Origin: JAPLZH01 sp964450345
GTDB lineage: Bacteria > Patescibacteriota > Minisyncoccia > Phycocordibacterales > PALSA-1337
Assembly (NCBI GenBank): GCA_964450345.1
Contig: CAYVEL010000015.1
Coordinates: 1 to 14,779, forward strand
Length of the DNA: 14,779 nucleotides
Reading direction: 5' to 3'
The translations under genes were made by a program, and so were the position numbers. How positions within the stretch are numbered: the stretch's first letter is position 1; the number at the start of each line of letters is the position of its first letter. Below the pieces are notes generated by a model. That model was not told the DNA's origin. It searched no databases and saw only the letters and a list, made by a program, of their open reading frames with translations. Shown here piece by piece: positions 1 through 7,119 of this stretch.

Positions 1-1
1 A

Positions 2-562
2 GATTTAAAAACTCTCGGCTTTACCGATCAGGTAAAACTAATTGAAAAATTTCCAGTAATTTTTAGTTATTCCACTGAAGAAAACATTAAACCAAAAGTA
101 GACTTTGTTCAGATGGTTTTAGATACATATAGTATTAAACAATATAAGTCACCAGAGGTGTTTGAAGCTTTTCCACCGATTATAGGACTAAAGAAAGTTA
201 AATTAGAAATATTAGCAAGGGTGTTTAGAGATAAAATAGAAAAGGCCGAAGAACTATCTGCTAAAGAGGTATCTAATTTATTCATTACTCCAATTGAAGA
301 TATAATCCTTTCATACATCACGATTAATGACAGAAAAATGTTCATTTCTGAATTCCTTAAGAAAACTAGAGAAAGTAGAGAAAACAAAGATAAAGAAGGA
401 AAGAGAAAAACAATACAGAACCTGTTATCTAAAGACCAATCAGGAAATATTGTATTAGGCGATCCGCTTACAAATATCATATTAAAATACTTCAGAGATT
501 ATCCACCAAAAGAAGGAGAGTTTGAGGAGGGCGTGGAAGAACCAGAAGTCGATTCAGAATAG
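2..562 (+). CDS. C-terminal part of a helical-repeat protein with mTERF-like repeats (5' end outside window)
   Basis: The frame is open from the first full codon of the window, so the gene starts upstream and only the last 186 residues are visible. The opening residues contain LGFTDQVKLIEKFPVIFSYS followed by ENIKPKVDFV. A second, weaker unit follows with FPPIIGL and KLEILARVF. This spacing of a short LGF helix, an FP-hydrophobic helix and an NIKPK helix is how mitochondrial transcription termination factor (mTERF) repeats are built, and that family is regarded as essentially eukaryotic. The rest is helical and charged: a Lys/Glu/Arg-rich stretch around residues 118-140 and an acidic tail of Glu, Asp and Pro. 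No membrane segment or enzyme motif is visible. I infer a helical-solenoid protein, possibly nucleic-acid binding. The mTERF resemblance is by eye and could be convergence. An internal ATG at 113 is not needed as the start because the frame continues upstream. Confidence 0.7.
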   Translation, partial: DLKTLGFTDQVKLIEKFPVIFSYSTEENIKPKVDFVQMVLDTYSIKQYKSPEVFEAFPPIIGLKKVKLEILARVFRDKIEKAEELSAKEVSNLFITPIEDIILSYITINDRKMFISEFLKKTRESRENKDKEGKRKTIQNLLSKDQSGNIVLGDPLTNIILKYFRDYPPKEGEFEEGVEEPEVDSE

Positions 563-589
563 AGCTTTTAATTAAATAAAAAATCACTC

Positions 590-923
590 GTTTTACCATC
601 GAAGGTTAGATTCTTAGATACTGACTCCATTACTGGAGCTGTCGTTTGGTTATTCACCACGGTGTAATTGACCCGTAATTACTAGACTCGACATGAGGTA
701 TATAAAATCACAAGTGATTAGGCGTAGAGCTGTTGTTCCTTTGCCTAAAGGGAACAGCAATTTGTCTCCAACTTCTCTTGCTATTGAAGCATTGTAGGCG
801 CGACATGTGTGCCTCGTTATTCGGTCGTTTGAGACCTACAGTTGGAACGGAAAATCTTGGAACAAGTCCTGTATTTATAATACTCCGATTTTGTAAAAAG
901 GAAATATATAGCCCGTGTAAAAC
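590..923 (+). ncRNA. Orphan structured RNA, family not recognised
   Basis: This stretch has no credible ORF but many perfect local helices. The ends pair with each other: GTTTTAC at 590-596 with GTAAAAC at 917-923. Between them lie hairpins 625-629/634-638 (loop TTAC), 664-669/677-682, 706-710/715-719 (loop CAAG), 731-742/747-759 (12 pairs, one bulge), 793-798/835-840 and 871-875/879-883. The last is nested in 851-856/887-892. A further helix 767-772/841-846 could enclose the 793-840 arm. The U-G pairs (733-757, 792-841) would be A-C mismatches on the other strand, so transcription is probably on +. A terminator follows directly. I looked for and did not find tmRNA features (T-loop, tag reading frame ending in Ala-Ala, CCA), the RNase P core, or the SRP Alu/tetraloop motif. 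The 5' end and promoter are uncertain. Confidence 0.55.
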
Positions 924-963
924 AAAAACACCCCATTAATATTTTTAGTGGGGTGTTTTTGTT
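924..963. terminator. Bidirectional Rho-independent terminator between the structured RNA and typA
   Basis: A perfect 12-bp stem pairs 924-935 with 949-960 (core CACCCCA/TGGGGTG), and the loop can pair further (936-939 with 945-948). T runs flank the stem on both strands, so it can end the RNA from the left and typA from the right. The typA stop codon lies only 8 bp away. Confidence 0.9.
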
Positions 964-968
964 TAATT

Positions 969-2774
969 TTATAGTCCTTCTACTTCTTTTGCTGCCTGTT
1001 TGCTTTGCTTGTTTCTTTCTGTTGGATTTAGAACTTTCTTTCTTAGTCTGATTGATTTTGGAGTGATTTCTAGATATTCATCATTACTCATTATTTCTAG
1101 ACCCTTCTCGATATCTAATTCTAGAGGAGGAGTAAGCATTATATGTTCATCAGAACCTGAAGCACGCATGTTTGTAAGTTGTTTACCTTTACATGGATTA
1201 ACATCCATTCCTTCACCCTTAGAAGTATTTCCGATAACCTGACCCTCATAAACTTCTAGAGCTGGACCGATATATAGGGTACCTCTTTCCTGAAGATTCC
1301 ATAGAGAGAAACCTAATGCTTTACCTGTCATCATAGATACCATTGATCCTGTTTCTTTCTTCTTGATTTCACCTGAGTAAGGCTTAAATCCAATCATTCT
1401 GGCACATAGAATACCTTCACCCTTAGTGTCGATAACGAATTCACCTCTGTAACCTAGTAGACCACGAGTAGGGACTTCGAACATCATTCTGACCTGACCG
1501 TCTTTACTTCTCATGTCTGTCATTGTTCCTTTACGCTTTCCAAGTTTCTCGATGATAACACCAGAAAATTCTTCAGGAGTATCAATAGTTACTTCTTCGA
1601 AAGGTTCGCTCATCACATCATCAATTTTCTTAATGATAGCCTGAGGCTGTGAGACCTGTATTTCGAAACCTTCACGTCTCATGTTTTCTAGAAGAATAGA
1701 AATGTGTAATTCTCCACGGCCGTATACTTTAAAGAAATCATTACTACCAAAATCTACTTTTAGACCTACGTTAATTTCAATTTCTTTTTCTAGACGCTCT
1801 TTAATCTGTCTTGAAGTTACGAATTTTCCTTCTTTACCTGCGAAAGGTGAGTTATTAACTAGGAAGTTTAGACAAATAGTAGGTTCATCTACTTTAATAG
1901 CAGGAAGAGCTACAGTGTCAGCTGTTGAACAAATAGTCTCACCGATGTTTATATTAGGAAAACCTGCGATAGTAACAATGTCACCAGCGATAGCTTCCTC
2001 TGTTTCTAATCTGTTTGTACCAGCGAATGTAAATATTTTTATAATTCTTCCAGACTCTTTCTTTCCATCTGGATCAATAGCGAAAGCGTTTTGACCAACT
2101 TTAACTCTTCCTTCATATATTCTAGCGATAGCAAGTCTGCCTAGGAAATTGTCATAACCAAGGTTAAACACTTGAGCTCTTAGAGGTTTTTCTTCATTAC
2201 CGTATGAAGCTGGCTTAACATGTTCGATAACTGTATCTAATAGAGGAGTTAAATCTTTAGAATCTTCAGTTAGAGATTTTTTAGCAATACCAAGTTTTCC
2301 AATAGCATATACAGTAGGGAAGTTTAACTGCTCATCGTTTGCACCAAGCTCCATGAATAGTTCAAGAACCATTTCATGTGCCTTTTCTGGATTTGCTGCT
2401 GATTTATCAATTTTGTTTATAACTACAATAGGTTTAATTCCTAGTTCTAGAGACTTCTTAAGAACGAATCTGGTCTGAGGCATAGGACCTTCCTGAGCAT
2501 CTACTACTAGAAGCACACAATCAATAGATTTAAGCACACGTTCTACTTCAGAACCGAAGTCAGCGTGTCCTGGGGTGTCTACGATGTTTATCTTTGTTCC
2601 TTTATAAGGAATAGATGTGTTTTTAGCATAAATAGTAATACCGCGTTCCTGTTCTAGAGCGTTCGAGTCCATACTAGCTGCATCCGTATAACCAGCTTGT
2701 TTCATTAATGCATCAGTAAGAGTGGTCTTACCGTGGTCTACGTGCGCAATAATAGCGATATTTCTAATTTCCAT
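969..2774 (-). CDS. typA: Ribosome-associated translational GTPase TypA/BipA
   Basis: This 601-residue protein is close to the usual TypA/BipA length. The GTPase domain at the N-terminus has the P-loop AHVDHGKTT (10-18), switch I ERGITI (43-48), DTPGH (66-70) and NKID (120-123). It is followed by an EF-Tu-like domain 2 (about 200-295), EF-G-type domains III and V (about 300-480) and the TypA-specific C-terminal domain, which includes the NMRASGSDE stretch. TypA binds the ribosome at the factor site and supports 50S assembly and growth under stress or in the cold; this is family knowledge. The ATG at 2774 leads straight into the GTPase fold ([17 protein letters not shown]), which fixes the start. 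It is transcribed alone, away from the pilus operon, from a good promoter, and ends at the shared terminator. No key residue is missing. Confidence 0.97.
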   Translation of the reverse strand: MEIRNIAIIAHVDHGKTTLTDALMKQAGYTDAASMDSNALEQERGITIYAKNTSIPYKGTKINIVDTPGHADFGSEVERVLKSIDCVLLVVDAQEGPMPQTRFVLKKSLELGIKPIVVINKIDKSAANPEKAHEMVLELFMELGANDEQLNFPTVYAIGKLGIAKKSLTEDSKDLTPLLDTVIEHVKPASYGNEEKPLRAQVFNLGYDNFLGRLAIARIYEGRVKVGQNAFAIDPDGKKESGRIIKIFTFAGTNRLETEEAIAGDIVTIAGFPNINIGETICSTADTVALPAIKVDEPTICLNFLVNNSPFAGKEGKFVTSRQIKERLEKEIEINVGLKVDFGSNDFFKVYGRGELHISILLENMRREGFEIQVSQPQAIIKKIDDVMSEPFEEVTIDTPEEFSGVIIEKLGKRKGTMTDMRSKDGQVRMMFEVPTRGLLGYRGEFVIDTKGEGILCARMIGFKPYSGEIKKKETGSMVSMMTGKALGFSLWNLQERGTLYIGPALEVYEGQVIGNTSKGEGMDVNPCKGKQLTNMRASGSDEHIMLTPPLELDIEKGLEIMSNDEYLEITPKSIRLRKKVLNPTERNKQSKQAAKEVEGL

Positions 2775-2794
2775 AATGTTTGATTTGAGGGTTA

Positions 2795-2823
2795 TTTATA
2801 ACACAAAAATTATTTCGTGTCTA
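2795..2823 (-). promoter_or_regulatory. typA promoter
   Basis: Read on the minus strand, -35 TAGACA (2818-2823) is followed by a 17-bp spacer and -10 TATAAA (2795-2800). A TG sits three bases upstream of the -10, giving an extended -10. The predicted transcript has a short leader of roughly 10-15 nt before the ATG at 2774, with no Shine-Dalgarno sequence. Confidence 0.65.
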
Positions 2824-2893
2824 TCTATATTAGTCTCAAAAACACCACATTTAGATTTTATATAAATTTATCGGGTCTTTATGTGCTTTATTT

Positions 2894-2899
2894 TATGAT
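2894..2899 (+). promoter_or_regulatory. Candidate -10 box for the pilus operon, leaderless
   Basis: TATGAT lies exactly 6 nt upstream of the pilB GTG, so transcription would start at or next to the start codon. I see no convincing -35. No Shine-Dalgarno is present. Confidence 0.4.
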
Positions 2900-2905
2900 T
2901 TATAC

Positions 2906-4009
2906 GTGAAAATATATGACTTAAAATCAAAAGTAGAGTTAATTTTTAAAGATATTATCAGTATGTCTATAGATAGGTTTGCTTCAGATATACACATAGA
3001 TTTACAGAAAGATTTAGGCATTGTTCGTTTTAGGATTAAGGGTTATTTAAGCGTGTTTGCGGGTGTGCCACCGAATCTGTATAGAGAACTTATTTCTAAA
3101 ATAAAAGTTTTATCATCTATGCGTATAGACGGGTTATTTATGCAGGACGGTAGAATGTGTCTCGGAGATTTTTCTGAATACGATTTTAGAGTTTCTGTTA
3201 TTCCTGGATTTTATGGTGAATCATGCGTGATTAGAATTAATAAAAATAATTCTGATTTTAAGAGTTTAGATGATATTGGTTTTGTTGTTGGTGATATACA
3301 GAAAATTAGAGATTTGGTTTTTGGTAGTGGTTTGGTTATTGTCTCTGGTCCAACCGGTTCGGGTAAGACTACGACGCTTTACTCTATTGTTAATGAGATT
3401 AATGATGGTAAGAATTTAATTATTACAGTAGAAGATCCGGTAGAGCGTGTGATTAATGGTACGAGGCAGATACAGGTTAGAGATAGTTCAGGGATAAGTT
3501 TTTCTTCAGTTTTGCGAACTATTCTTAGACAGGATCCGGATATTATTTTGATTGGAGAGATTAGGGACAGAGAGACTGCGCGAATAGCGATTAATTCTGC
3601 TCTGACTGGTCATTTAGTTCTGGCTACACTTCATACTAGAGACGCGGGTTCTGTGATATACAGGCTGAGAGAATTTGATATTGATGAAGAATTAATTAAG
3701 GCTACTTTAAAGCTATCTATTCACCAGAGACTTATTGGGGTGGTGTGTTCTGTGTGTTCAAAAGAGATTTATTTCGATGGAAGGGTTTATTACTCTGGAG
3801 AATGCTGTGATAAATGTGATTTTGTAGGGCTAGAAGGTAAAAGACTAATTTCTGAAGTGATGAAATTTGATTTTAAGAAAATCAATAATATTTTAAATAT
3901 GGATGAACTGTATTCTAAAACAGGAACAGAAACTCTACGAGAAAATATTCTGAAAATTTCAGATAGTACGAAACTCTCATATTTAGATATTAGAGAGATT
4001 TTTGAGTGA
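2906..4009 (+). CDS. pilB: Type IV pilus assembly ATPase, PilB/GspE family, short form
   Basis: This hexameric secretion-ATPase-family protein should power pilin polymerisation at the inner face of the membrane. Visible motifs are Walker A GPTGSGKTT (148-156), the Asp-box region around EDPVER, Walker B DPDIILIGE (210-218) and the His box TGHLVLATLHT (234-244). Two cysteine pairs, C281-x2-C284 and C301-x2-C304, form the zinc-binding segment typical of PilB/GspE and absent from PilT retraction ATPases, so assembly is the likelier role. At 367 residues it lacks the N-terminal MshEN/T2SSE_N region of standard PilB proteins (about 550 residues) and begins directly at the N2 domain. The GTG start is chosen because no in-frame ATG exists upstream and the N2 domain begins immediately. 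It is the first gene of the pilus operon and abuts pilC. No second ATPase (PilT) is in the window. Confidence 0.93.
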   Translation: MKIYDLKSKVELIFKDIISMSIDRFASDIHIDLQKDLGIVRFRIKGYLSVFAGVPPNLYRELISKIKVLSSMRIDGLFMQDGRMCLGDFSEYDFRVSVIPGFYGESCVIRINKNNSDFKSLDDIGFVVGDIQKIRDLVFGSGLVIVSGPTGSGKTTTLYSIVNEINDGKNLIITVEDPVERVINGTRQIQVRDSSGISFSSVLRTILRQDPDIILIGEIRDRETARIAINSALTGHLVLATLHTRDAGSVIYRLREFDIDEELIKATLKLSIHQRLIGVVCSVCSKEIYFDGRVYYSGECCDKCDFVGLEGKRLISEVMKFDFKKINNILNMDELYSKTGTETLRENILKISDSTKLSYLDIREIFE

Positions 4010-4018
4010 TTGATCAAT

Positions 4019-5050
4019 ATGAATAATAAAGAAAGTACAGAATTTCTGGATGGTTTCAATAATTACCTTAGAGGTGGTAATGATGTTTTAAATTCTTTAG
4101 ATTTTTTACTTGGAAGCAATAAGAGAAGATCTAAGCTATTAAACAAAACAAAAAGTTTCTTATCTGTCGGAAAGAATTTATCAGAAGTGTTTTTGAAATT
4201 TAAAATCATCTCTTCTTTCGAGGCAAAATTAATATCTATTGGAGAAAATACTGGTGATCTTGAAACTGTTTTAGATAGAGTGGTTTATTTAAGAAAAGAA
4301 AAATCAAAAATAAATTCAAAAATATTATCTAGTTTGATGTACCCTGCACTCGTTAGTATTCTTGGTTTTTGTTTAGTGATATTTCTATCTGTATATATTT
4401 TCCCTCAAATTTCCAGAATATTTCTATCCATGAAGGTGGAGCTGCCTTTAATTACTAAAGTTTTGATAAATATTTCAGGGTTTATTAATAGTAATTTATT
4501 TAGGCTGTTTTTAACTCTGATAATAGTGGCGATGATTTTCGGAACTTTTTTCGCATTTAGAGAGGGTAGAATGTTTATAAATTGGTTGTTTAATAGAGGC
4601 CTCCTGGTACTGCCTTTAGTCAGAAGAATATATTTGAGATATTGGTCTAGTATTTTTCTAGAGATTCTTAGTCTATTAATTAAGTATGGATCATATGACA
4701 GGGTGGAGAATTTATTTAGAGGATTATTACCCAGAGTATTATCTTTAGAATATTTTAAGACGCTTAGTCATTTTAGTTCTGGAAAAGAATTAACTTATTC
4801 TCTCGCTCTTAATAAATATTTTCCAAAATATCTTTTAAATCAGATTAAGGTGTATGAGAGAACGGGAGTGCTCGAAAGTAAATTATCTAAGATTTCTGAA
4901 AAAGAGCGGTCGGATTTAATTAACAGGCTACAAGTTCTAACTAATTTAATTGAACCATTAATTATTCTTTTAATAGGCGGTGTAGTAATGATTATTGCTC
5001 TATCTGTAATACTGCCGATATATAAGATGTCGGGAAGTATGAAGATATAG
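4019..5050 (+). CDS. pilC: Type IV pilus inner-membrane platform protein, PilC/GspF family
   Basis: This 343-residue polytopic protein couples the ATPase to pilin insertion. The first T2SSF domain shows the family signature GENTGDL (76-82) and then LMYPAL (106-111), leading into membrane segment 1 (about 107-129). A second membrane segment lies at about 160-180. The second domain repeats the signature in degenerate form (YERTGVLE, 279-286) and ends with EPLIILLIGG and a third membrane segment (about 312-334), then LPIYKM. It is somewhat shorter than classical PilC (about 400) because the N-terminal extension is missing. I chose the ATG at 4019. A TTG at 4010 directly after the pilB stop would add three residues and cannot be excluded. 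Neither start has a clear ribosome-binding site, so translation is probably coupled to pilB. Confidence 0.9.
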   Translation: MNNKESTEFLDGFNNYLRGGNDVLNSLDFLLGSNKRRSKLLNKTKSFLSVGKNLSEVFLKFKIISSFEAKLISIGENTGDLETVLDRVVYLRKEKSKINSKILSSLMYPALVSILGFCLVIFLSVYIFPQISRIFLSMKVELPLITKVLINISGFINSNLFRLFLTLIIVAMIFGTFFAFREGRMFINWLFNRGLLVLPLVRRIYLRYWSSIFLEILSLLIKYGSYDRVENLFRGLLPRVLSLEYFKTLSHFSSGKELTYSLALNKYFPKYLLNQIKVYERTGVLESKLSKISEKERSDLINRLQVLTNLIEPLIILLIGGVVMIIALSVILPIYKMSGSMKI

Positions 5051-5069
5051 ATTCTGTGTAAATAAAACC

Positions 5070-6470
5070 ATGATTGATAAAGGTAAAAACAGAATAAATG
5101 GCGGATTTTTACTGTTTGAAATTCTTTTAGGAATTGCTTTCGCGGTTTTGGTATCTTTGTCTTTTTTAAGCCTCAATAAGTCTTTGAAAAATTCGATAAG
5201 TGACTTTAAAAATACTAAAGAGATAAATAATTTTTGGGAAAAATATTCGGAAACTGAAAAAACTTTAAATTTTGAAGATGTAACTTCTGGTGATTATGAG
5301 ATTGAAACTGATACAGGGGTTTTGAATGTGGATAGAAAAACAGAATTAATTAATAATTTCTTTAAGAAAGCTACTTATGAAATAAAGTTGGGAAATGTAA
5401 TCTCTGAAAAAGTTCTATTCTTTAGAATCGAAGATGGAAGAGATTATGGTCAGGATATCTGTAATATTAGTAGGTTAGATTCCTCGGGAGTCTTAAATGA
5501 GATTAATGAAATATCTAGTTTTAATCTTGGACCCGATATTAAAGCGACCGGTATAGATATAAATAATTCTATTATTGGGGTTACAGCAGATTCGGCTACT
5601 AAAAGTCGACCCGATCTTTTTCTGTTTAGTATTTTAGATAATGGCGTATTAAGTATGCTCTCATCCGTTAATACCGGCCCAGGATTGAATGCTATAGATA
5701 TGTATGGTAATTATGCCTTTCTGGCTAATACCAGCTCTCTTAGTGAATTACAGGCTGTTAGAATAGATATTAAGAATGCTAGCGCGACCCTGGAATCTAG
5801 TGCGAAGCTATTTAATAGTGGGGATATAGGTAAGGGTGTATCTATTTTTGTGAGTGACGGATTAGTATTTCTTGGGACTACTAAATCGGCGTCTAGTTCA
5901 GAATTATATATTTTAAGCATAGATACTGATGTGAACGGTAAAATTAAATTAAATAAAAAGTCAGAACTTAATCTGAATACTCAAGTAAATTCTATTTTGA
6001 AATTTAAAAATATGCTTTTTGTGGCTACACCGACAGATAAGGAGTTTAGAGTTTTTGATATATCTAATATAGAGTCTCCTCCAGTTTTAAAACAAACTTT
6101 TTCTTTTAGTGGTTGGGAATCACAAGAAGGAAATTATATATCTAGAAGCGGTGAGAAGATTTATTACGGAAGAACGGTGGGAGGTTTTAATAATAAAAAT
6201 AATCCGGAGTTTGTGGAATTTTCTCTTAATTCTAATTCAGAAAGTTTTCTGACAGTGTCTACAACTACAGATTATGGGGCGAGTATCTATAGTATTACAG
6301 AACATGATAGTCCATTAATAATGACTGGCGCACCAGAAGGGATGATTATAGATAGATCTTCTGGTCTGAAGAAGAGTTTAGGTTTTAAGGCTACAGGGGC
6401 GAGATGTATTGGTAATAAATTAATAATAGTGGGAGATAGTAGTCCACAAATAAGAGTATATGAGATATAA
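5070..6470 (+). CDS. Prepilin fused to a predicted seven-bladed beta-propeller (putative pilus-tip or minor pilin)
   Basis: The N-terminus is a class III prepilin signal: a basic leader of 12 residues ending in Gly-Gly, then FLLFE, so cleavage is expected at G12/F13 with Glu at mature +5, followed by a hydrophobic helix (13-35). After a linker (about 36-130) the protein has seven similar units of about 30 residues near 158-189, 206-234, 256-285, 307-333, 354-386, 403-428 and 440-466. Each has a strand ending in an Asn/Asp-Gly-like turn, a hydrophobic strand (AFLAN, VFLGT, LFVAT, IYYGR, LIIVG) and a strand such as RVFDI or RVYEI. This resembles LVIVD-type propellers. Only two cysteines are apparent, C131 before blade 1 and C446 in the last blade, which could lock the ring. 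It lies 19 nt after pilC and overlaps the next gene. A role as an exposed pilus subunit or adhesin is inference. Confidence 0.75.
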   Translation: MIDKGKNRINGGFLLFEILLGIAFAVLVSLSFLSLNKSLKNSISDFKNTKEINNFWEKYSETEKTLNFEDVTSGDYEIETDTGVLNVDRKTELINNFFKKATYEIKLGNVISEKVLFFRIEDGRDYGQDICNISRLDSSGVLNEINEISSFNLGPDIKATGIDINNSIIGVTADSATKSRPDLFLFSILDNGVLSMLSSVNTGPGLNAIDMYGNYAFLANTSSLSELQAVRIDIKNASATLESSAKLFNSGDIGKGVSIFVSDGLVFLGTTKSASSSELYILSIDTDVNGKIKLNKKSELNLNTQVNSILKFKNMLFVATPTDKEFRVFDISNIESPPVLKQTFSFSGWESQEGNYISRSGEKIYYGRTVGGFNNKNNPEFVEFSLNSNSESFLTVSTTTDYGASIYSITEHDSPLIMTGAPEGMIIDRSSGLKKSLGFKATGARCIGNKLIIVGDSSPQIRVYEI

Positions 6471-6627
6471 GAAAAACTTCGGCGGATTATATTTGGGCGG
6501 ATTTTCTTTGATTGAGCTCTTAATATACATGGCAATTTTTTCTTCTTTTGTAATGATCTCCAGTTTTCTTATTTCTAATGGCGAAAAATTTCAATTAAAT
6601 AAATATGAAGAAATTAGAAATTTATAA
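6460..6627 (+). CDS. 55-residue mini-prepilin
   Basis: ATG at 6460 opens a 55-codon frame that overlaps the end of the propeller gene by 11 nt and the start of the next gene by 23 nt. The product has a basic leader, a Gly-Gly cleavage site at residues 13-14 and then FSLIELLIYMAIF. This is a textbook N-methylation motif with Phe at +1 and Glu at +5 (residue 19), followed by a hydrophobic helix to about residue 39. Only about 15 polar residues follow before TAA, so there is no globular pilin domain. Either it is a real helix-only minor pilin (a filament initiator or pseudopilin), or the remnant of a longer PilW-like pilin. The following frame has its own hydrophobic N-terminus, so it is not simply the rest of this protein. 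The strength of the motif and the operon-like overlaps argue that it is expressed. Confidence 0.7.
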   Translation: MRYKKNFGGLYLGGFSLIELLIYMAIFSSFVMISSFLISNGEKFQLNKYEEIRNL

Positions 6628-7045
6628 ATCAAGCAACAGAAAGCGAGCAGGTTTTGGACAGATTATTTCTGTTTTTGTAATTGCTATAATCCTCTCTTTT
6701 TACGCTGTTATAGATTTCTCTTCTTTAGCAAATAAAAAATTATTATTATCGAGAAATATTAGCAGTGTTGATTTTATAAATATAAAAGATTCTTGTGAAA
6801 AGTTTCTGTTAAAAGATATTTCGGCAGGAGATTTGTCTTCTAAAAAATATGAAATTCTTAAAACTCAAAAAAGTATTATAATCGGCAAAAATATTCAGTA
6901 TCAATGCGCCTATTCATTCAAAGACTCAGAAAGTGATTCTTTAGATACCTTATATATGTTCGATGTAGAAATTCAGAATGATTTTTTTAGAGAAAAATAC
7001 GAACAGAAAGTTTTGTGGAATGGAAAAAGTTTCGAGATTTTATGA
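6605..7045 (+). CDS. Prepilin-like (PilX-type) minor pilin candidate lacking Glu5
   Basis: This 146-residue protein has a strongly basic leader (KKLEIYKSSNRKR), then AGFGQIISVFVIAIILSFYA, a single hydrophobic helix at about 17-35. A prepilin-peptidase-like G16/F17 junction is present, but mature position 5 is Ile, not Glu. Some PilX-like minor pilins also depart from the Glu5 rule. The rest (about 40-146) is a soluble domain with two cysteines, C64 and C101, that could form a disulfide. It is the last gene of the pilus operon and its ATG lies inside the mini-prepilin gene. I do not recognise the soluble domain. The pilus assignment rests on position, leader and helix. Confidence 0.65.
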   Translation: MKKLEIYKSSNRKRAGFGQIISVFVIAIILSFYAVIDFSSLANKKLLLSRNISSVDFINIKDSCEKFLLKDISAGDLSSKKYEILKTQKSIIIGKNIQYQCAYSFKDSESDSLDTLYMFDVEIQNDFFREKYEQKVLWNGKSFEIL

Positions 7046-7107
7046 AAATTTAGCAAGAATTCTAAAGATATTTTATAAAAATTTATTAGAACTTTATCAG
7101 AGATGAA

Positions 7108-7113
7108 TATAAT
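7108..7113 (+). promoter_or_regulatory. Consensus -10 box of the major-pilin-like gene, leaderless
   Basis: A perfect TATAAT ends 6 nt before the ATG at 7120, so the transcript would begin at or beside the start codon. A weak TTAGAA (7086-7091) sits 16 bp upstream as a possible -35. This would uncouple major pilin expression from the upstream operon. Confidence 0.6.
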
Positions 7114-7119
7114 TTATTT

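Noticed and set aside
109..480. 123-residue minus-strand ORF
   Set aside because: It is a shadow of the + strand helical-repeat gene, which has the coherent protein and continues past the window edge.
590..923. Structured RNA as a tmRNA because of its 7-bp closing helix
   Set aside because: There is no T-loop before the 3' strand, no CCA-like end, no G3-U70 pair and no tag frame ending in Ala-Ala.
590..923. Structured RNA as RNase P RNA or SRP RNA
   Set aside because: I could not find the conserved GAGGAAAGUC/ACAGAA core of RNase P or the SRP GGAAG tetraloop motif on either strand.
733..939. 68-residue + strand ORF in the structured RNA region
   Set aside because: It starts at TTG inside a hairpin, runs into the terminator stem and has no protein-like composition. 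The base-paired structure explains the region better.
6605..7045. 6605 gene as the frameshifted remainder of the mini-prepilin
   Set aside because: It carries its own basic leader and hydrophobic helix, so joining the frames would give a protein with two consecutive prepilin-like N-termini.
7046..7107. Terminator at the end of the pilus operon
   Set aside because: Only a weak TTTAG/CTAAA pairing is present. Read-through into the major pilin gene is as likely.
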